A DNA stretch of 64,000 nt, from contig JALHNS010000001.1 of assembly GCA_022843445.1 (NCBI GenBank), positions 1-64,000 of the forward strand, given 5' to 3'. The position numbers and the translations under genes are program-made. The DNA comes from Gemmata sp. GTDB taxonomy: Bacteria > Planctomycetota > Planctomycetia > Gemmatales > Gemmataceae. The notes below the pieces were generated by a model. It was not told where the DNA came from and did not search any database. It saw only the letters and a program-made list of their open reading frames with translations. Shown here one piece after another: positions 30,855-39,861 of this stretch. Positions within the stretch are counted from its first letter, which is position 1. Every line of letters begins with the position of its first letter.

Positions 30855-33060
30855 GGAGAGGATCGCGGACCTGTTGATGACCTGGGAAGAGGCCCGTGAG
30901 CGGGGCAACGCGACCACCGCCGAGGAACTGTGCCGGGGGTGTCCCGAACTGCTCGATGCCGTGCGAGATCGCATCCGCCTGCTCGAAAAGACCGCGTGGA
31001 TGAGCGGCCCGGCGAAGCCACCGCAGCAGCCCCGTACCCTTGCCGAACGCTATGTGTTGGAGGCACTGATCGGGAGCGGAGGGTACGCCGATGTGTGGCG
31101 TGCCTACGACCTTCGGCTCCGGCGTCACGTCGCCGCGAAGGTGCCGAGGCCGAGCCGAACGCTGACCGCCCTTCAAATTGACGAGGTGTTGACGGAGGCC
31201 CGTCAAATCGCGTGCCTCAAACACGTCAACATCGTGACACTCCACGACGTGCTGAAAGAAGGCGCGGGCTACGTCCTCGTCAGCGACCTGATCGACGGCG
31301 AGACGCTGGCCGACCGCCTGCGGTGCGGGCCGATGTCCCATACCGATGCCGTGAAGGTGCTTGCGGCAGTGGCCCGCGCCATCGACTACGCCCACGGCCG
31401 GGGCGTCGTCCACCGTGACCTCAAACCGGCGAACATACTGCTCGACCGCGCCGGCACCCCGCACGTCGGTGACTTCGGGCTGGCCCGGCCGAAGACGGAG
31501 TTCCTTGAGGGCAGCGACCAACGCGGCACTCTCATCTACAGTTCGCCCGAACAACTGGCGGGGAAGCCCCTCGACGGGCGCACCGACATCTGGAGCCTCG
31601 GCATCATCATGTACGAGATGCTCACCGGGCGACCGCCGTTTTCGGACGACAACCCGGTGAAGCTCAGGCAGACCGTCCTCGCGGCCAAAATGCCGGATGC
31701 CCGTGATGTTCCCGCCGCTCTCACGGCCATTTGCCGCCGGTGCTTGGCTGTGAAGCCCGATGAGCGATACGCTCGCGGCGGCGATCTCGCCGACGCGCTC
31801 GAAACCGCGACGGCCACCCAACGTTCTCGATGGTGGCTTCTCCCCACCGCGCTGGTGGCCTCAAGTCTTGTCGGCTTGGCGATCTACTTGAGCCGCCCCA
31901 ACGAGCCGAAGGCGAAAGCAGAACCCGACGCGCCGGTTGCAGAGAAGAATGGCGAGGTCATCCCGCCCAAGATCGAACCCAAGATCGATCCCGGCACCGA
32001 ACCGATCAAGGAGAAGCCACCGTCCCGACCGCCGGCCCGGACGTTGGAAGGACACACGTCGGCCGTCCGCACCGTGCAGGTTCGGGCCGGCGGTTGGATC
32101 GCCTCCACCGACGAGAAGACGCTGCGGCTGTGGTCGCCGACAGGTGCCGCCGCAGTTGTTGATCTGCCCTCGCCGCCGACCGCCGAGGTGTTCGGCCACG
32201 GCGGGTATTCACTGTTCACGGGCCACGAGGACGGGAAGTTACGACAGTGGTGGGTCGGGGCCAGGACGGATGCTGAACGAGCCGCAGGTTGGGCGTCGTG
32301 GTCCACATTACCGCCCGCCACCCGATTCGGGTTGTTGCCCCTACTCGCAGACCAGCCACGACCGCTCCCCATCCGAAGTTGGGACGGGGACGGCTCCCCT
32401 GTGCAGTCCGTGACGGTGTCGCCGACCGGGAAGTGGCTCGCATGGACGACCGGCAAACGGCTGTTCGTGTGGGATTTGGTCACGAACCGCGCCGTCGCGC
32501 CTCTGGACAAGCCCGACCGACCCACCGTCGCGCTGTTTTTCGTACCGGACCCGCCGTTCAAGCCCGACGAACTCCTGTTTGTCGGCTACGGCACCGGACC
32601 CGACCGACGCTCCGAACTCTCGCTGTGGAAAGTGATGCCGTTCAAGGGCGAGTTGGGGCTTTCGTCGCGCGGCAAGATGAACAACTTCGGCATGATGCCG
32701 GGGGTTCAGCACGTCACGGCCGATTCGGAGTTCGGCCTGATCGTCACGACCCTCGAAGCCGGGATCGTTGCCTTCGGCCAGGGGGACAAGGCGATGTCCT
32801 TCAACGTCCTGGCCCAACTCGGCCACGCCAAGCCCGGCAGTCGCCGAACGGTGATTCTACCCGGCGGCACACGGACCCTGAGCTACGGTGCCGAGGGCCA
32901 GTTGTGCATCTGGGAGCCGAAGACGCAGCGCCAAACAATGATCTCGGACCCGCACCCGGAGCCGGTCACCGACGCGGCCGTGAGTGCGGACGAGGGGTTC
33001 GCGGTGACGGGGTGCCGCGACGGGAAGCTGCGGGTCTGGACGATCCCGAACGAGAAGTAG
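30844..33060 (+). CDS. Ser/Thr protein kinase with WD40-like C-terminal region
   Basis: The 738-residue protein has a short N-terminal helical region (about 1-60), a Hanks-type kinase (about 70-325), a membrane helix (about 335-355, LLPTALVASSLVGLAIYLS), a Pro/Glu/Lys-rich linker, and a beta-rich C-terminal region with WD40-like repeats (LEGHTSAVRTVQVRAGGWIA, then VTDAAVSADEGFAVTGCRDG at the end). Kinase motifs are IGSGGYADVWRAYD, AAKVPRPS, HRDLKPAN, GDFGLARP and a modified activation loop (GTLIYSSPEQ). It is translated together with the ECF sigma factor. The outer repeats probably sense a ligand or partner. Confidence 0.92.
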   Translation: MSDEERIADLLMTWEEARERGNATTAEELCRGCPELLDAVRDRIRLLEKTAWMSGPAKPPQQPRTLAERYVLEALIGSGGYADVWRAYDLRLRRHVAAKVPRPSRTLTALQIDEVLTEARQIACLKHVNIVTLHDVLKEGAGYVLVSDLIDGETLADRLRCGPMSHTDAVKVLAAVARAIDYAHGRGVVHRDLKPANILLDRAGTPHVGDFGLARPKTEFLEGSDQRGTLIYSSPEQLAGKPLDGRTDIWSLGIIMYEMLTGRPPFSDDNPVKLRQTVLAAKMPDARDVPAALTAICRRCLAVKPDERYARGGDLADALETATATQRSRWWLLPTALVASSLVGLAIYLSRPNEPKAKAEPDAPVAEKNGEVIPPKIEPKIDPGTEPIKEKPPSRPPARTLEGHTSAVRTVQVRAGGWIASTDEKTLRLWSPTGAAAVVDLPSPPTAEVFGHGGYSLFTGHEDGKLRQWWVGARTDAERAAGWASWSTLPPATRFGLLPLLADQPRPLPIRSWDGDGSPVQSVTVSPTGKWLAWTTGKRLFVWDLVTNRAVAPLDKPDRPTVALFFVPDPPFKPDELLFVGYGTGPDRRSELSLWKVMPFKGELGLSSRGKMNNFGMMPGVQHVTADSEFGLIVTTLEAGIVAFGQGDKAMSFNVLAQLGHAKPGSRRTVILPGGTRTLSYGAEGQLCIWEPKTQRQTMISDPHPEPVTDAAVSADEGFAVTGCRDGKLRVWTIPNEK

Positions 33061-33627
33061 ATCGAGGACTTCGTGTCCACGAATCGGTGTGGGTGGAAGT
33101 GTGATATTCGGTGGACTTCGGGCTGCGGACATGGCCGTGAAGCCCGAAGCTAACCCCTACCTGACGGACCAGTTGTAACTGGCGGCAGCGTCTGTGCGGA
33201 CGGCTCACGGCTTCGAGTGTGCGAGGACGAAGCCGACGAATGCCTCGCCTACGGACTCACGATCACAGCAGCCGGTCGTATCCTCGTTCCGGTCTGGGTG
33301 ACCTCGGACGGAGAGGGCATCGACGGTATGGGTCGGCAACCCGCTGTGGCAGACGACATGCGTGATCCTCACCATGCGCCCGTTATCGGGCGAAGACGAC
33401 TGGGTCGATGTCGGCTCGGTGGACGTTGCCCTGTGAGACGGCCTCGATTGCGCGGGCCACTCCGGTGGATCAAGCGGGTACGTTCGGTCATCACCGGCTT
33501 GAACGACTGCGGTAGGCGTCTTTGGTCACACGAGATGCTGCCGCACGGCCAGTTCGCAAGGCTGTCACCGCAACGCGAAGAGGCAACTCTGAGTTTGTGT
33601 TCAGCGACTGGGGGTTGGCATGCGTCT
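33061..33627. other. gene-poor stretch with a possible broken reading frame
   Basis: No intact gene is supported. In the plus-strand frame ending at TGA about 33436, the stretch VWVGNPLWQTTCVILTMRPL looks protein-like, while the preceding part of the sequence makes sense only in another frame. This suggests a decayed gene, but there is no family match. The 13-mer ATCGAGGACTTCG lies right after the kinase stop (33061-33073) and again at 35538-35550. Confidence 0.4.
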
Positions 33628-33870
33628 TCAGGAAGGCTTGGTGTCGGCCCGCTCGCTGGTTCGTTGCGTAGCTTCGACACGAGCAAGGATTACGGAGGGC
33701 AACACGCCGAGCGCCCCGCAGAGACGGTAGAGCATGTCCACGGTCGGACTTTGGTGATCGTTTTCGAGTTCAGAGATGTAGCCACGATCTACCTTCGCCG
33801 CGACCGCAAGCTCTTCTTGCGTCAGCCCGGCTGTTCGCCTCGCCTCTCGTAGCTCGCCACCCAACGTCAT
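33628..33870 (-). CDS. XRE-family transcriptional regulator
   Basis: The 80-residue protein starts at ATG 33870 and is almost entirely one HTH_3 domain: LREARRTAGLTQEELAVAAK, then DRGYISELENDHQSPTVDML and YRLCGALGVLP. This is the lambda-Cro/phage-repressor fold. The larger open frame on the opposite strand (33217-33852) is rejected in its favour. Its start region faces the gap upstream of the GYF_2 gene at 34126, so it may regulate that gene or its own promoter. Small XRE proteins also serve as antitoxins, but no toxin partner is evident. Confidence 0.88.
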   Translation of the reverse strand: MTLGGELREARRTAGLTQEELAVAAKVDRGYISELENDHQSPTVDMLYRLCGALGVLPSVILARVEATQRTSERADTKPS

Positions 33871-34125
33871 TCTGGGACGTTAGGTCTGGTCGCTGTCGAG
33901 TCTGTCGGTTATAACCGACGCGATCAAAACCGCCACATGGCCGGGAAACCACTGCAAAGATGGCCCCGGTCGGCGAAGAACTCTCGCTTACTGTGATGGG
34001 GCATCTCCGACGACGAGATGAAGGCGCGGATCACAGACAATCCGAAGTCGATTACCACTTTGGGTGCCGCTGCGACTTCCGCGCGACACGGAACGGCACG
34101 AACAAGCACACCTTCGAGGTGAATC

Positions 34126-35538
34126 GTGGACGCCGAATGGTTCTACTCGGTCGGTGGCGAACAGATCGGCCCAGTGTCGTGGGACGCGCTCAAGCAGTTG
34201 GTCGGCGAGAGGAAGGTCGCTGCCGGTGATCTCGTGTGGAACGAGTCCATGCCGGAATGGGTCGAAGCCCGGACTGTAACGGGACTCATCCCACAAGCCC
34301 CTGCCATCCGCAAGCCGCCCCCTCTGCCTGCAAGAGCAAACCCGACGACTAATACCGTCGCACCCGCGATTACCACCGGGTACGCGACATTCGAGATCAT
34401 CCTCGATCCGTTCACGGGTGTGCCGGACGGCACGAATAATCCCGAAGCTCGGCTGTACTTCGACTCCCGCCACATCCTGATCCCGATCAAACTGCCCGAT
34501 GGGGTTAGGCTGAAATACCCGCAGCAAGTCACCACCGGACGGCACCTCATCAAGCTCGTGCCGCTGACCCCGGTGGCGGGAATCAAGAAGCTGCTTTTCG
34601 TGTTTGGGAAGACTCACGACGAGGCACCGACCAAAGAGCGTCGGTACGGCGTCACGTTCCCCAGTCCGGGGCATTACACGGTTCGATTCGCTTTTGACGA
34701 ACCGCGTTCACACGACGATTATCCTTCAGCAGCGGTCGTCACCAAAGAGGGAAACTCTCCGCAAGATGTCGGAATCGCGGGCTTGTGGAAGGGCATGTTC
34801 GGGGACAGCGAATCATCCCGGCGGAAGAAGCTGCACGCCCTCTGGCGTCAGGTCAGCGACACCGGCATGTGGTTCATGTTCACCGATGACGGCGCAATGT
34901 TGCGCCAAGACGGACTGGTCACCAAGTTCCGCTGGCTCGACAAGGAGACGGTTGAACTTTACGAGGCCGAAGGCGGCCCCACGGTCGAACTCCAAATTCT
35001 CTCCCTGAGTGACAGCGAGTTGATCATCAAGACAGGGGGACAGTCGGGGCACTTTTACCGCAACGCAACCATCACGCAAGCCGTCGAGCGAGAGCGCCGG
35101 GAAGAGGCCGAGGAAGCGATGCGTGGGTTTGCTCTTGGGGCAGCAAAGGTCGCCGGCGCGGTAGCGGCGGCACTGGTGGTTGGCGGCATTGCAATCCTGT
35201 GCAGTGAAAGCGGTTCGTCTCGGTCGCTCGCCGACGGCTCCGAGGAGCCAGGGTCGCCAACATCATCGTCGGGAACGAAGAAGCACGCAGCCGCAACGGG
35301 TGGTGCGAAAGAGATCGCGCCGAGGCGCACGAAGGCGGCACACGCGGTCTGTGGTGCGGTGATCGTCGGGTCGGATGGGCGCACTTTCAGTTACAAGAAG
35401 AAGTGCGACTGCGGGCACGTCGAACCGGGCCAAACGAATTCCACCATCCCTTCGACGGGCAGCATCATCAACACGTCGTTTCTCTGCTCAAAGTGCGGAA
35501 GGACTCAAGAAGTGCGGATTCAAGGATGTGATTCTTAA
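34126..35538 (+). CDS. GYF_2-domain membrane protein with C-terminal zinc-ribbon-like end
   Basis: The start is GTG 34126, behind GAGGTG. The 470-residue protein begins with a GYF_2 domain (residues 3-50, EWFYSVGGEQIGPVSWDALK, then GDLVWNESMPEWVEA). A beta-rich middle (about 85-320) has no recognised family; a hydrophobic helix lies at about 345-365 (AAKVAGAVAAALVVGGIAIL). The C-terminal 60 residues hold four cysteines in CDCG and CSKCG pairs (about 427 and 459), a plausible zinc ribbon. The combination of GYF_2, one membrane helix and a metal-binding end is unusual. Transcription is divergent from the XRE gene. Confidence 0.8.
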   Translation: MDAEWFYSVGGEQIGPVSWDALKQLVGERKVAAGDLVWNESMPEWVEARTVTGLIPQAPAIRKPPPLPARANPTTNTVAPAITTGYATFEIILDPFTGVPDGTNNPEARLYFDSRHILIPIKLPDGVRLKYPQQVTTGRHLIKLVPLTPVAGIKKLLFVFGKTHDEAPTKERRYGVTFPSPGHYTVRFAFDEPRSHDDYPSAAVVTKEGNSPQDVGIAGLWKGMFGDSESSRRKKLHALWRQVSDTGMWFMFTDDGAMLRQDGLVTKFRWLDKETVELYEAEGGPTVELQILSLSDSELIIKTGGQSGHFYRNATITQAVERERREEAEEAMRGFALGAAKVAGAVAAALVVGGIAILCSESGSSRSLADGSEEPGSPTSSSGTKKHAAATGGAKEIAPRRTKAAHAVCGAVIVGSDGRTFSYKKKCDCGHVEPGQTNSTIPSTGSIINTSFLCSKCGRTQEVRIQGCDS

Positions 35539-36730
35539 TCGAGGACTTCGGGACGCGCATCTGCGCCGGTATGAGCTACGGTGCCACCCCTGTCTTCCAC
35601 ACAGGGGCACTCAACCCGTCTCAAAATCTGAGCAGCAATTCCGTCGTCATCTTCGCCGTCAACCACATGACGGACAGTTTCGCCGACTTCCAGCAGTGCC
35701 CTGTTAACCGGAGCCGGTGCAGCCACTGCGCCGGAGTTCCATTCCGTAGCCGCCAGCATGACTCAGGCTGACCGACACGAGGGTCGGACGGGCCAGTTCG
35801 CGCGTGGCGGCAGCGCGGAACAGTTCAACAGCTACTGGGTGGCGACCCGCCGATTCACGCTGCCGCCGAGAGTGCGACGACGGGGCGTCTTGCTTTTGAA
35901 CTCGGTCATGGGTGCCGGGCCGGGGCGGACCTGCCGGACACAGAGTTCCACTTCACGAACGTCACGTCGTGAACCGTCGATGCCGAATGCGCTCCAACTT
36001 GTCGTCAACAACGTGGTGGGATCGGCACCAGCGCACCCAGTCCCTCACGTCACCGAGCGACGGCACCCACGCGGGCGTTGACGCCACCACCTTTAACCGA
36101 AGGCTGCCCCGTCCGTCTCTGGGCAAACCGCCGATTGGCGTAACCGTGTCATTTCCCTCTGACGATTCCTGGTTCCGAACTCACATCGCATGAACGTCAA
36201 ATGTGGATTCGCCACGTTTCAAGACGCTTCGCTTCGTTCCACGCTTTACAACTGGCGAGATGTGCAAACGAAATATGCGGCCGCATCGCCCTCGCCCTGC
36301 AAACTGGGTTCACGTTTTGCCCCTGAGCGAAACCGCGAAAAGATCGTTGCGAGGACGGATGCATGCAAAGCTGGTGCGTTCTCCGTACCTCCGGCCCGAA
36401 CGACGAGAAGGCGTATTCGCTCGCCCGACTGGTACTTCAGCCGCGTAGGATCGTTCGCCCATCCGACGCCACTCGCATTGGCTTGATTGTACACGGGCGC
36501 ACAAACCTCTGGTCCGGTGCAGGCGTTCGCGTTCCGGCCACGCGAAAGCGGTGCTTAACGCTGGTGGAACGGTAGTAGACGCCTTGCATACGGGTGCAAG
36601 GGCAGCGTTCCACACACCCTCCAGAAGAAACCCCGGCGAAGCGGACTCGCTCCCCCGGCCGCGAGCGGAGCGAGCCGGCAGGGAGTGAGTTTCTTCGGTG
36701 ACTTTTCCAAAGTGAGAGTACCTATGTAAC
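35539..36730. other. about 1.2 kb without a supported gene
   Basis: Short frames are present in all six phases but none shows convincing codon use. A weak candidate is the minus-strand frame 35535-35759 (74 codons, MLAATEWNSGAVAAP), which ends against the GYF_2 gene. The rest (35760-36600) is probably decayed DNA. A long hairpin at 36624-36696 and the iteron-like array follow. Confidence 0.5.
36624..36696. repeat. long imperfect hairpin, possible terminator or MITE-like unit
   Basis: Outer arms GAAGAAAC (36624-36631) and GTTTCTTC (36689-36696) pair perfectly. Inside, CTCGCTCC (about 36647-36654) pairs with GGAGCGAG (about 36667-36674) around a 12-base GC-rich loop. No T-run follows directly. 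It lies about 40 bases before the iteron array. Confidence 0.5.
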
Positions 36731-36734
36731 TGGG

Positions 36735-36820
36735 GTCAACTTGCCACCATCTCATTTGACAAGACTGCACCAGAGTGGGGTCAAGTCTGCACCAGATTCG
36801 TGCAAGACTGTACCGTGCCA
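36735..36820. repeat. four iteron-like direct repeats (CAAGACTGCACCAGA type)
   Basis: Related units begin at CAAC 36738 (degenerate, CAACTTGCCACCA), CAAG 36760 (CAAGACTGCACCAGA), CAAG 36782 (CAAGTCTGCACCAGA) and CAAG 36803 (CAAGACTGTACCGTG). Starts are spaced by about 22, 22 and 21 bases, close to two helical turns, so a protein could bind all from one face. They lie 100-180 bases upstream of a winged-helix protein gene, the arrangement found at iteron replication origins and at autoregulated Rep promoters. The repeats are seen directly; the origin role is inferred. Confidence 0.65.
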
Positions 36821-36916
36821 TTTTCACTCCTGATCGAATCCACGGCTAGAATTCGGCATCTAAAGTGATGCCTGAAAGACAGTCCACAGACGAAAACATT
36901 GCATGAAGGCGCAGAT

Positions 36917-38194
36917 ATGAACGGGAAGTCGAGCGAAAAACTCCGCATCGTATACGTTTTTAACCTGAAGGGTAAGCCACCCTTCCTCGACATCCGCCAG
37001 CGGATCGTCTACTCCCGACTCGCGCCGCTCCGTCGTCCCGTTTCGGCCCGCCGCCTCACGCAGATGCTCGGTGGGCTTATCGACCGACGCACGACACACC
37101 GGCACCTGCTGGAGTTAGAGAAACACGACCTTGTGACGCAGGTAAACAAGCGGTGGCTCGCCCGCGAACCGCAGGGCCAAATCGCCAAACACTTCACGCA
37201 GACCAAAGTGTGCGGTAACGACGGCCGCTGGCACGGGTGTTACGCCTCGTGGAAGTTGCCGCTGCCGAAAGTCAAACCGTTCCCGAAGCGGCAGAACTCG
37301 ACAGAACTGTACGCGGCCTACTGGCTGCTGCACAACTTGTGGCGGATGGACGAGCAGTGCAGCAAGAAGCGGCTGGCGGCGTTCCTCGGCGTGACCAAAG
37401 TGACGGGCCGGCGAATCGTGGACACGTTGAGCAACCTCGCGCTCATCGACATCACTCGACAGAAGTGCAACAAGCACTCGTTCGCACTCGAATACCAAGA
37501 GGTACAGCCCACCAAAACCAAGAAGGAAACGCGCCTGGAGGACTCGCTCGAAGTCCTCATTAAGCGGAAGTCCGGCCGCGACCAACTTCGAGAACTGACC
37601 GACCAACTGACCGACCGGCGGATTATGAACCGCCAGCAGGTGTACGAGTTGGTTCGGTCGGCGTTCCGCGCCCACGACCCGGAGCAACACAATGGCGACG
37701 GGTCCGCACTCGCCCTGCACCGCCTCCGCGAGCGACTGGATCACAAGACCGCTGTCGTGGCTGCCGACGCGATAAAGAAGCAGGCTGCGGCTCGACAGGA
37801 AGAGCGCCGTATGCTGCACCAAACGCGGGACTCGCTCGTGTCGCGACTCAGTCAGACCGAGCGGGCAAAGGTGGGCGGGCGACTCGACGGATTCACCTTC
37901 GATCAACTTTCGGTAGCGGATACAGCACTGACGACCCACACCGGACTAACCCTCGACATTCTGCTGCGGGTGATCGGTGACCCCACGACCGCACCGCCGA
38001 AACCCGTCCCAACACTGCGACCGAAACCGAAACCCGTCCCAAAATCCGCCGAACTGGTTCCGACGCCCGTGCCTGTCGGCAAGATGGATCGGTGGCGTGA
38101 GGAAGACGAGGACGACACGCCATTGTCAGCGGAAGATGCGGCGGCGTTGGAACAAGCACTCCTCAGTCGGTTCCCCACTGCGGACGGGGCATAG
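36917..38194 (+). CDS. winged-helix protein, candidate replication initiator or regulator
   Basis: The start is taken at ATG 36917 (MNGKSSEKLRIVYVFNLKG) with GAAGG upstream; the frame can be extended to TTG 36899. Of the 425 residues, 25-110 look like a first winged helix (RQRIVYSRLAPLRRPVSARR, then LIDRRTTHRHLLELEKHDLV) and about 130-205 a second (AYWLLHNLWRMDEQCSKKRL, then AAFLGVTKVTGRRIVDTLSN). A basic, coiled-coil-like region follows (210-320) and a Pro/Lys-rich tail with repeated KPVP. Two tandem winged helices are the build of iteron-binding plasmid initiators (RepA/RepE type), though no family match was recognised. The upstream iteron-like array supports this reading. A transcription factor is the alternative. 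Confidence 0.7.
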   Translation: MNGKSSEKLRIVYVFNLKGKPPFLDIRQRIVYSRLAPLRRPVSARRLTQMLGGLIDRRTTHRHLLELEKHDLVTQVNKRWLAREPQGQIAKHFTQTKVCGNDGRWHGCYASWKLPLPKVKPFPKRQNSTELYAAYWLLHNLWRMDEQCSKKRLAAFLGVTKVTGRRIVDTLSNLALIDITRQKCNKHSFALEYQEVQPTKTKKETRLEDSLEVLIKRKSGRDQLRELTDQLTDRRIMNRQQVYELVRSAFRAHDPEQHNGDGSALALHRLRERLDHKTAVVAADAIKKQAAARQEERRMLHQTRDSLVSRLSQTERAKVGGRLDGFTFDQLSVADTALTTHTGLTLDILLRVIGDPTTAPPKPVPTLRPKPKPVPKSAELVPTPVPVGKMDRWREEDEDDTPLSAEDAAALEQALLSRFPTADGA

Positions 38195-38261
38195 TCGCTT
38201 GTCGTCGTTCCGAGTTTTCGCGGTTGGTCTTTCGCAGCGCGGTCGCGGCGCGGCCCGTGCG

Positions 38262-38678
38262 TCAGAAGGTCTTTTTCCGCGTCGGTGTTTCTTTCAAGGT
38301 CTTCAACTTCAGCCGAGCCTGGACGTAACTTCCGGGCACGGGTCCGTCCCCATGCTCAGTGTTCTCTGTCTGGACCCGCACGGCGTTGGAAACGTACCTC
38401 GCAAACGCTTCCGGGCTGATTTGTTCGACGTTGTCGGCTACTAGGGTCAACGTCATTTCGAGTTTGAAGGTGCGCATCGGCTTGCCCCGGTGTCGCGCGT
38501 ACATGAGCGCGGCGTAGGCCGCGACTGCGTGGTCGTACCTGAAGAAGATGTGGGCCTCGTGCATTGCCTTTGACCACCCACCCCCGTTCCATACGAGGCC
38601 GTCCGCACGCTGCAAGACGAACGTTCGGGTATCGTCGGTGTCGATGTACCTCAGATGGACGGCGTCGGGATTCTTCAT
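38262..38678 (-). CDS. hypothetical protein
   Basis: The 138-residue protein starts at ATG 38678 with AGGAG about ten bases upstream; the longer frame to 38873 lies over the intergenic gap and the ATPase fragment. The sequence (MKNPDAVHLRYIDTDDTRTF at the N-terminus) is a compact alpha/beta protein with a basic C-terminus (LKLKTLKETPTRKKTF). No family was recognised. It converges on the winged-helix gene and follows the ATPase fragment on the same strand, so it may belong to a decayed operon. Confidence 0.65.
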   Translation of the reverse strand: MKNPDAVHLRYIDTDDTRTFVLQRADGLVWNGGGWSKAMHEAHIFFRYDHAVAAYAALMYARHRGKPMRTFKLEMTLTLVADNVEQISPEAFARYVSNAVRVQTENTEHGDGPVPGSYVQARLKLKTLKETPTRKKTF

Positions 38679-38728
38679 GCTGCTTCTCCTAACGTAAGGG
38701 CAAGTTGCAATCCGTCGGCCCCGGTTCA

Positions 38729-39310
38729 TCACGACTCGGCGCTCGCGTGCTGATCCTCGAACGCTTTCTTGGTTCGGAAGAAGGTCGCCCGGCTCTTTGA
38801 CGTCATCGTCTGCCAAACTTCCAACTGGAGCTTGACCGATGACGGGTGCTGCTCCACAGCCACGGCCAGGCACTTCAGGTCGTGCGCCATTGAATCGACC
38901 GGACGGAGGACGCTGTCCGGTTGACCGAGTTGATCCAGTTGGGAACGGACCAGTTCTTGCCAGTCGGTGCCGGTTCCCGTGGCGTACTCAACCTTCTTCA
39001 TCGAAGACTCGAACAGCCGCACCGACAACTGGCGGTTCCCGCCGGCCCGCGCAATAAAGTCAATCACCTCGTGACAGACGGCCGGCGGCAATTTGCCGTG
39101 CCCCCTTTCCGCCATCGACCGCATGAGTTCCAGCACGTCTTCGTGCGACGCGGTCAACTCGAACACGTCCACGCGGCTCAGAACCGCGCGAAACGGCTCG
39201 TTCCGCTTCGGCACCACGTTCGCGGTGCAGATGATGCGGGATGTGAACTCGAAACTCGACGGCAAATCTTGAAGTTGACTACTGGTGTAGGTGAGCGTCG
39301 TCGTGGATCG
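38729..39310 (-). pseudogene. C-terminal fragment of an AAA+ ATPase
   Basis: The frame reads STTTLTYTSSQLQDLPSSFE and then FTSRIICTANVVPKRNEPFR. IICTAN fits the sensor 1 strand and GNRQLSVRLFE, further on, a sensor 2-like helix. Walker A and B, which must lie upstream, are missing: beyond about 39310 the frame turns into unlikely sequence and overlaps another gene (39279-39623). So this is the C-terminal half of a broken ATPase gene. The only in-frame start is TTG 39265, unlikely to be used. Fusion to the neighbouring DNA by deletion is the simplest explanation. Confidence 0.65.
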
Positions 39311-39623
39311 TGCGGGTGGTAGCGAACCGGAACAGACCCGACTCTTCGCCGCTGTGCCAGTCAGAGGCGCGCCGCACCGCTTGTGCGGCCCACTCCGGGC
39401 GATACTCCGGGGGCACGCGCAGGCACTGCCATCCCCGGTTACGGTCTAGCCACGCGAGTATTGCTTCGGCATCGCGACCGTCGTACAAGTGGAACAATGC
39501 CGACCGCACCCCTCGCAGCTGGTCTAAGGTCGGCTGCGGATCGGCGCTCTCAACGTACACGCGGACCTGATTACCAATCCGTTCGTAGCCGCAGGCACAA
39601 ACAAAAACGTTCGACCAGTTCAT
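39279..39623 (-). CDS. small hypothetical protein
   Basis: The 114-residue protein starts at ATG 39623 (MNWSNVFVCACGYERIGNQV). The text reads like a real globular protein, with a central FHLYDGRDAEAILAWLDRNR. The C-terminal end overlaps the ATPase fragment, and its last residues (TTRTIHDDAHLHQ) may come from the same DNA in another frame, so the natural C-terminus may have been lost in a deletion. No family recognised. Confidence 0.55.
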   Translation of the reverse strand: MNWSNVFVCACGYERIGNQVRVYVESADPQPTLDQLRGVRSALFHLYDGRDAEAILAWLDRNRGWQCLRVPPEYRPEWAAQAVRRASDWHSGEESGLFRFATTRTIHDDAHLHQ

Positions 39624-39861
39624 GAGGACCGCTCCGGTGTGCGCAGAGTCGTTGCCAACTCCTCACACGCACGAAAGCGGGCAGTCTCCCAATTTGCGCA
39701 GAGATTCCGCGAAGATCGAAGTCGCGGAATGTAGGCGAGGCACGCCCCGTGGCCGACGAAAAAGACCGAAGGGATCACCAACCGAGCCGCGTCATCTCGG
39801 ACATGGAGATGTCAGCGAAGGACAGGCCACAGACGAAACACGGCTGCCCTGTTGATCGGGA

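Noticed and set aside
33217-33852. 211-codon plus-strand frame over the XRE gene
   Set aside because: The minus-strand XRE regulator in the same place has a clear HTH_3 domain; the plus-strand translation has no structure, though its first third may be a relic.
36735-36820. Iteron-like repeats read as a CRISPR array
   Set aside because: Units are too short and degenerate, spacers are 7 bases or less, and no cas gene is present.
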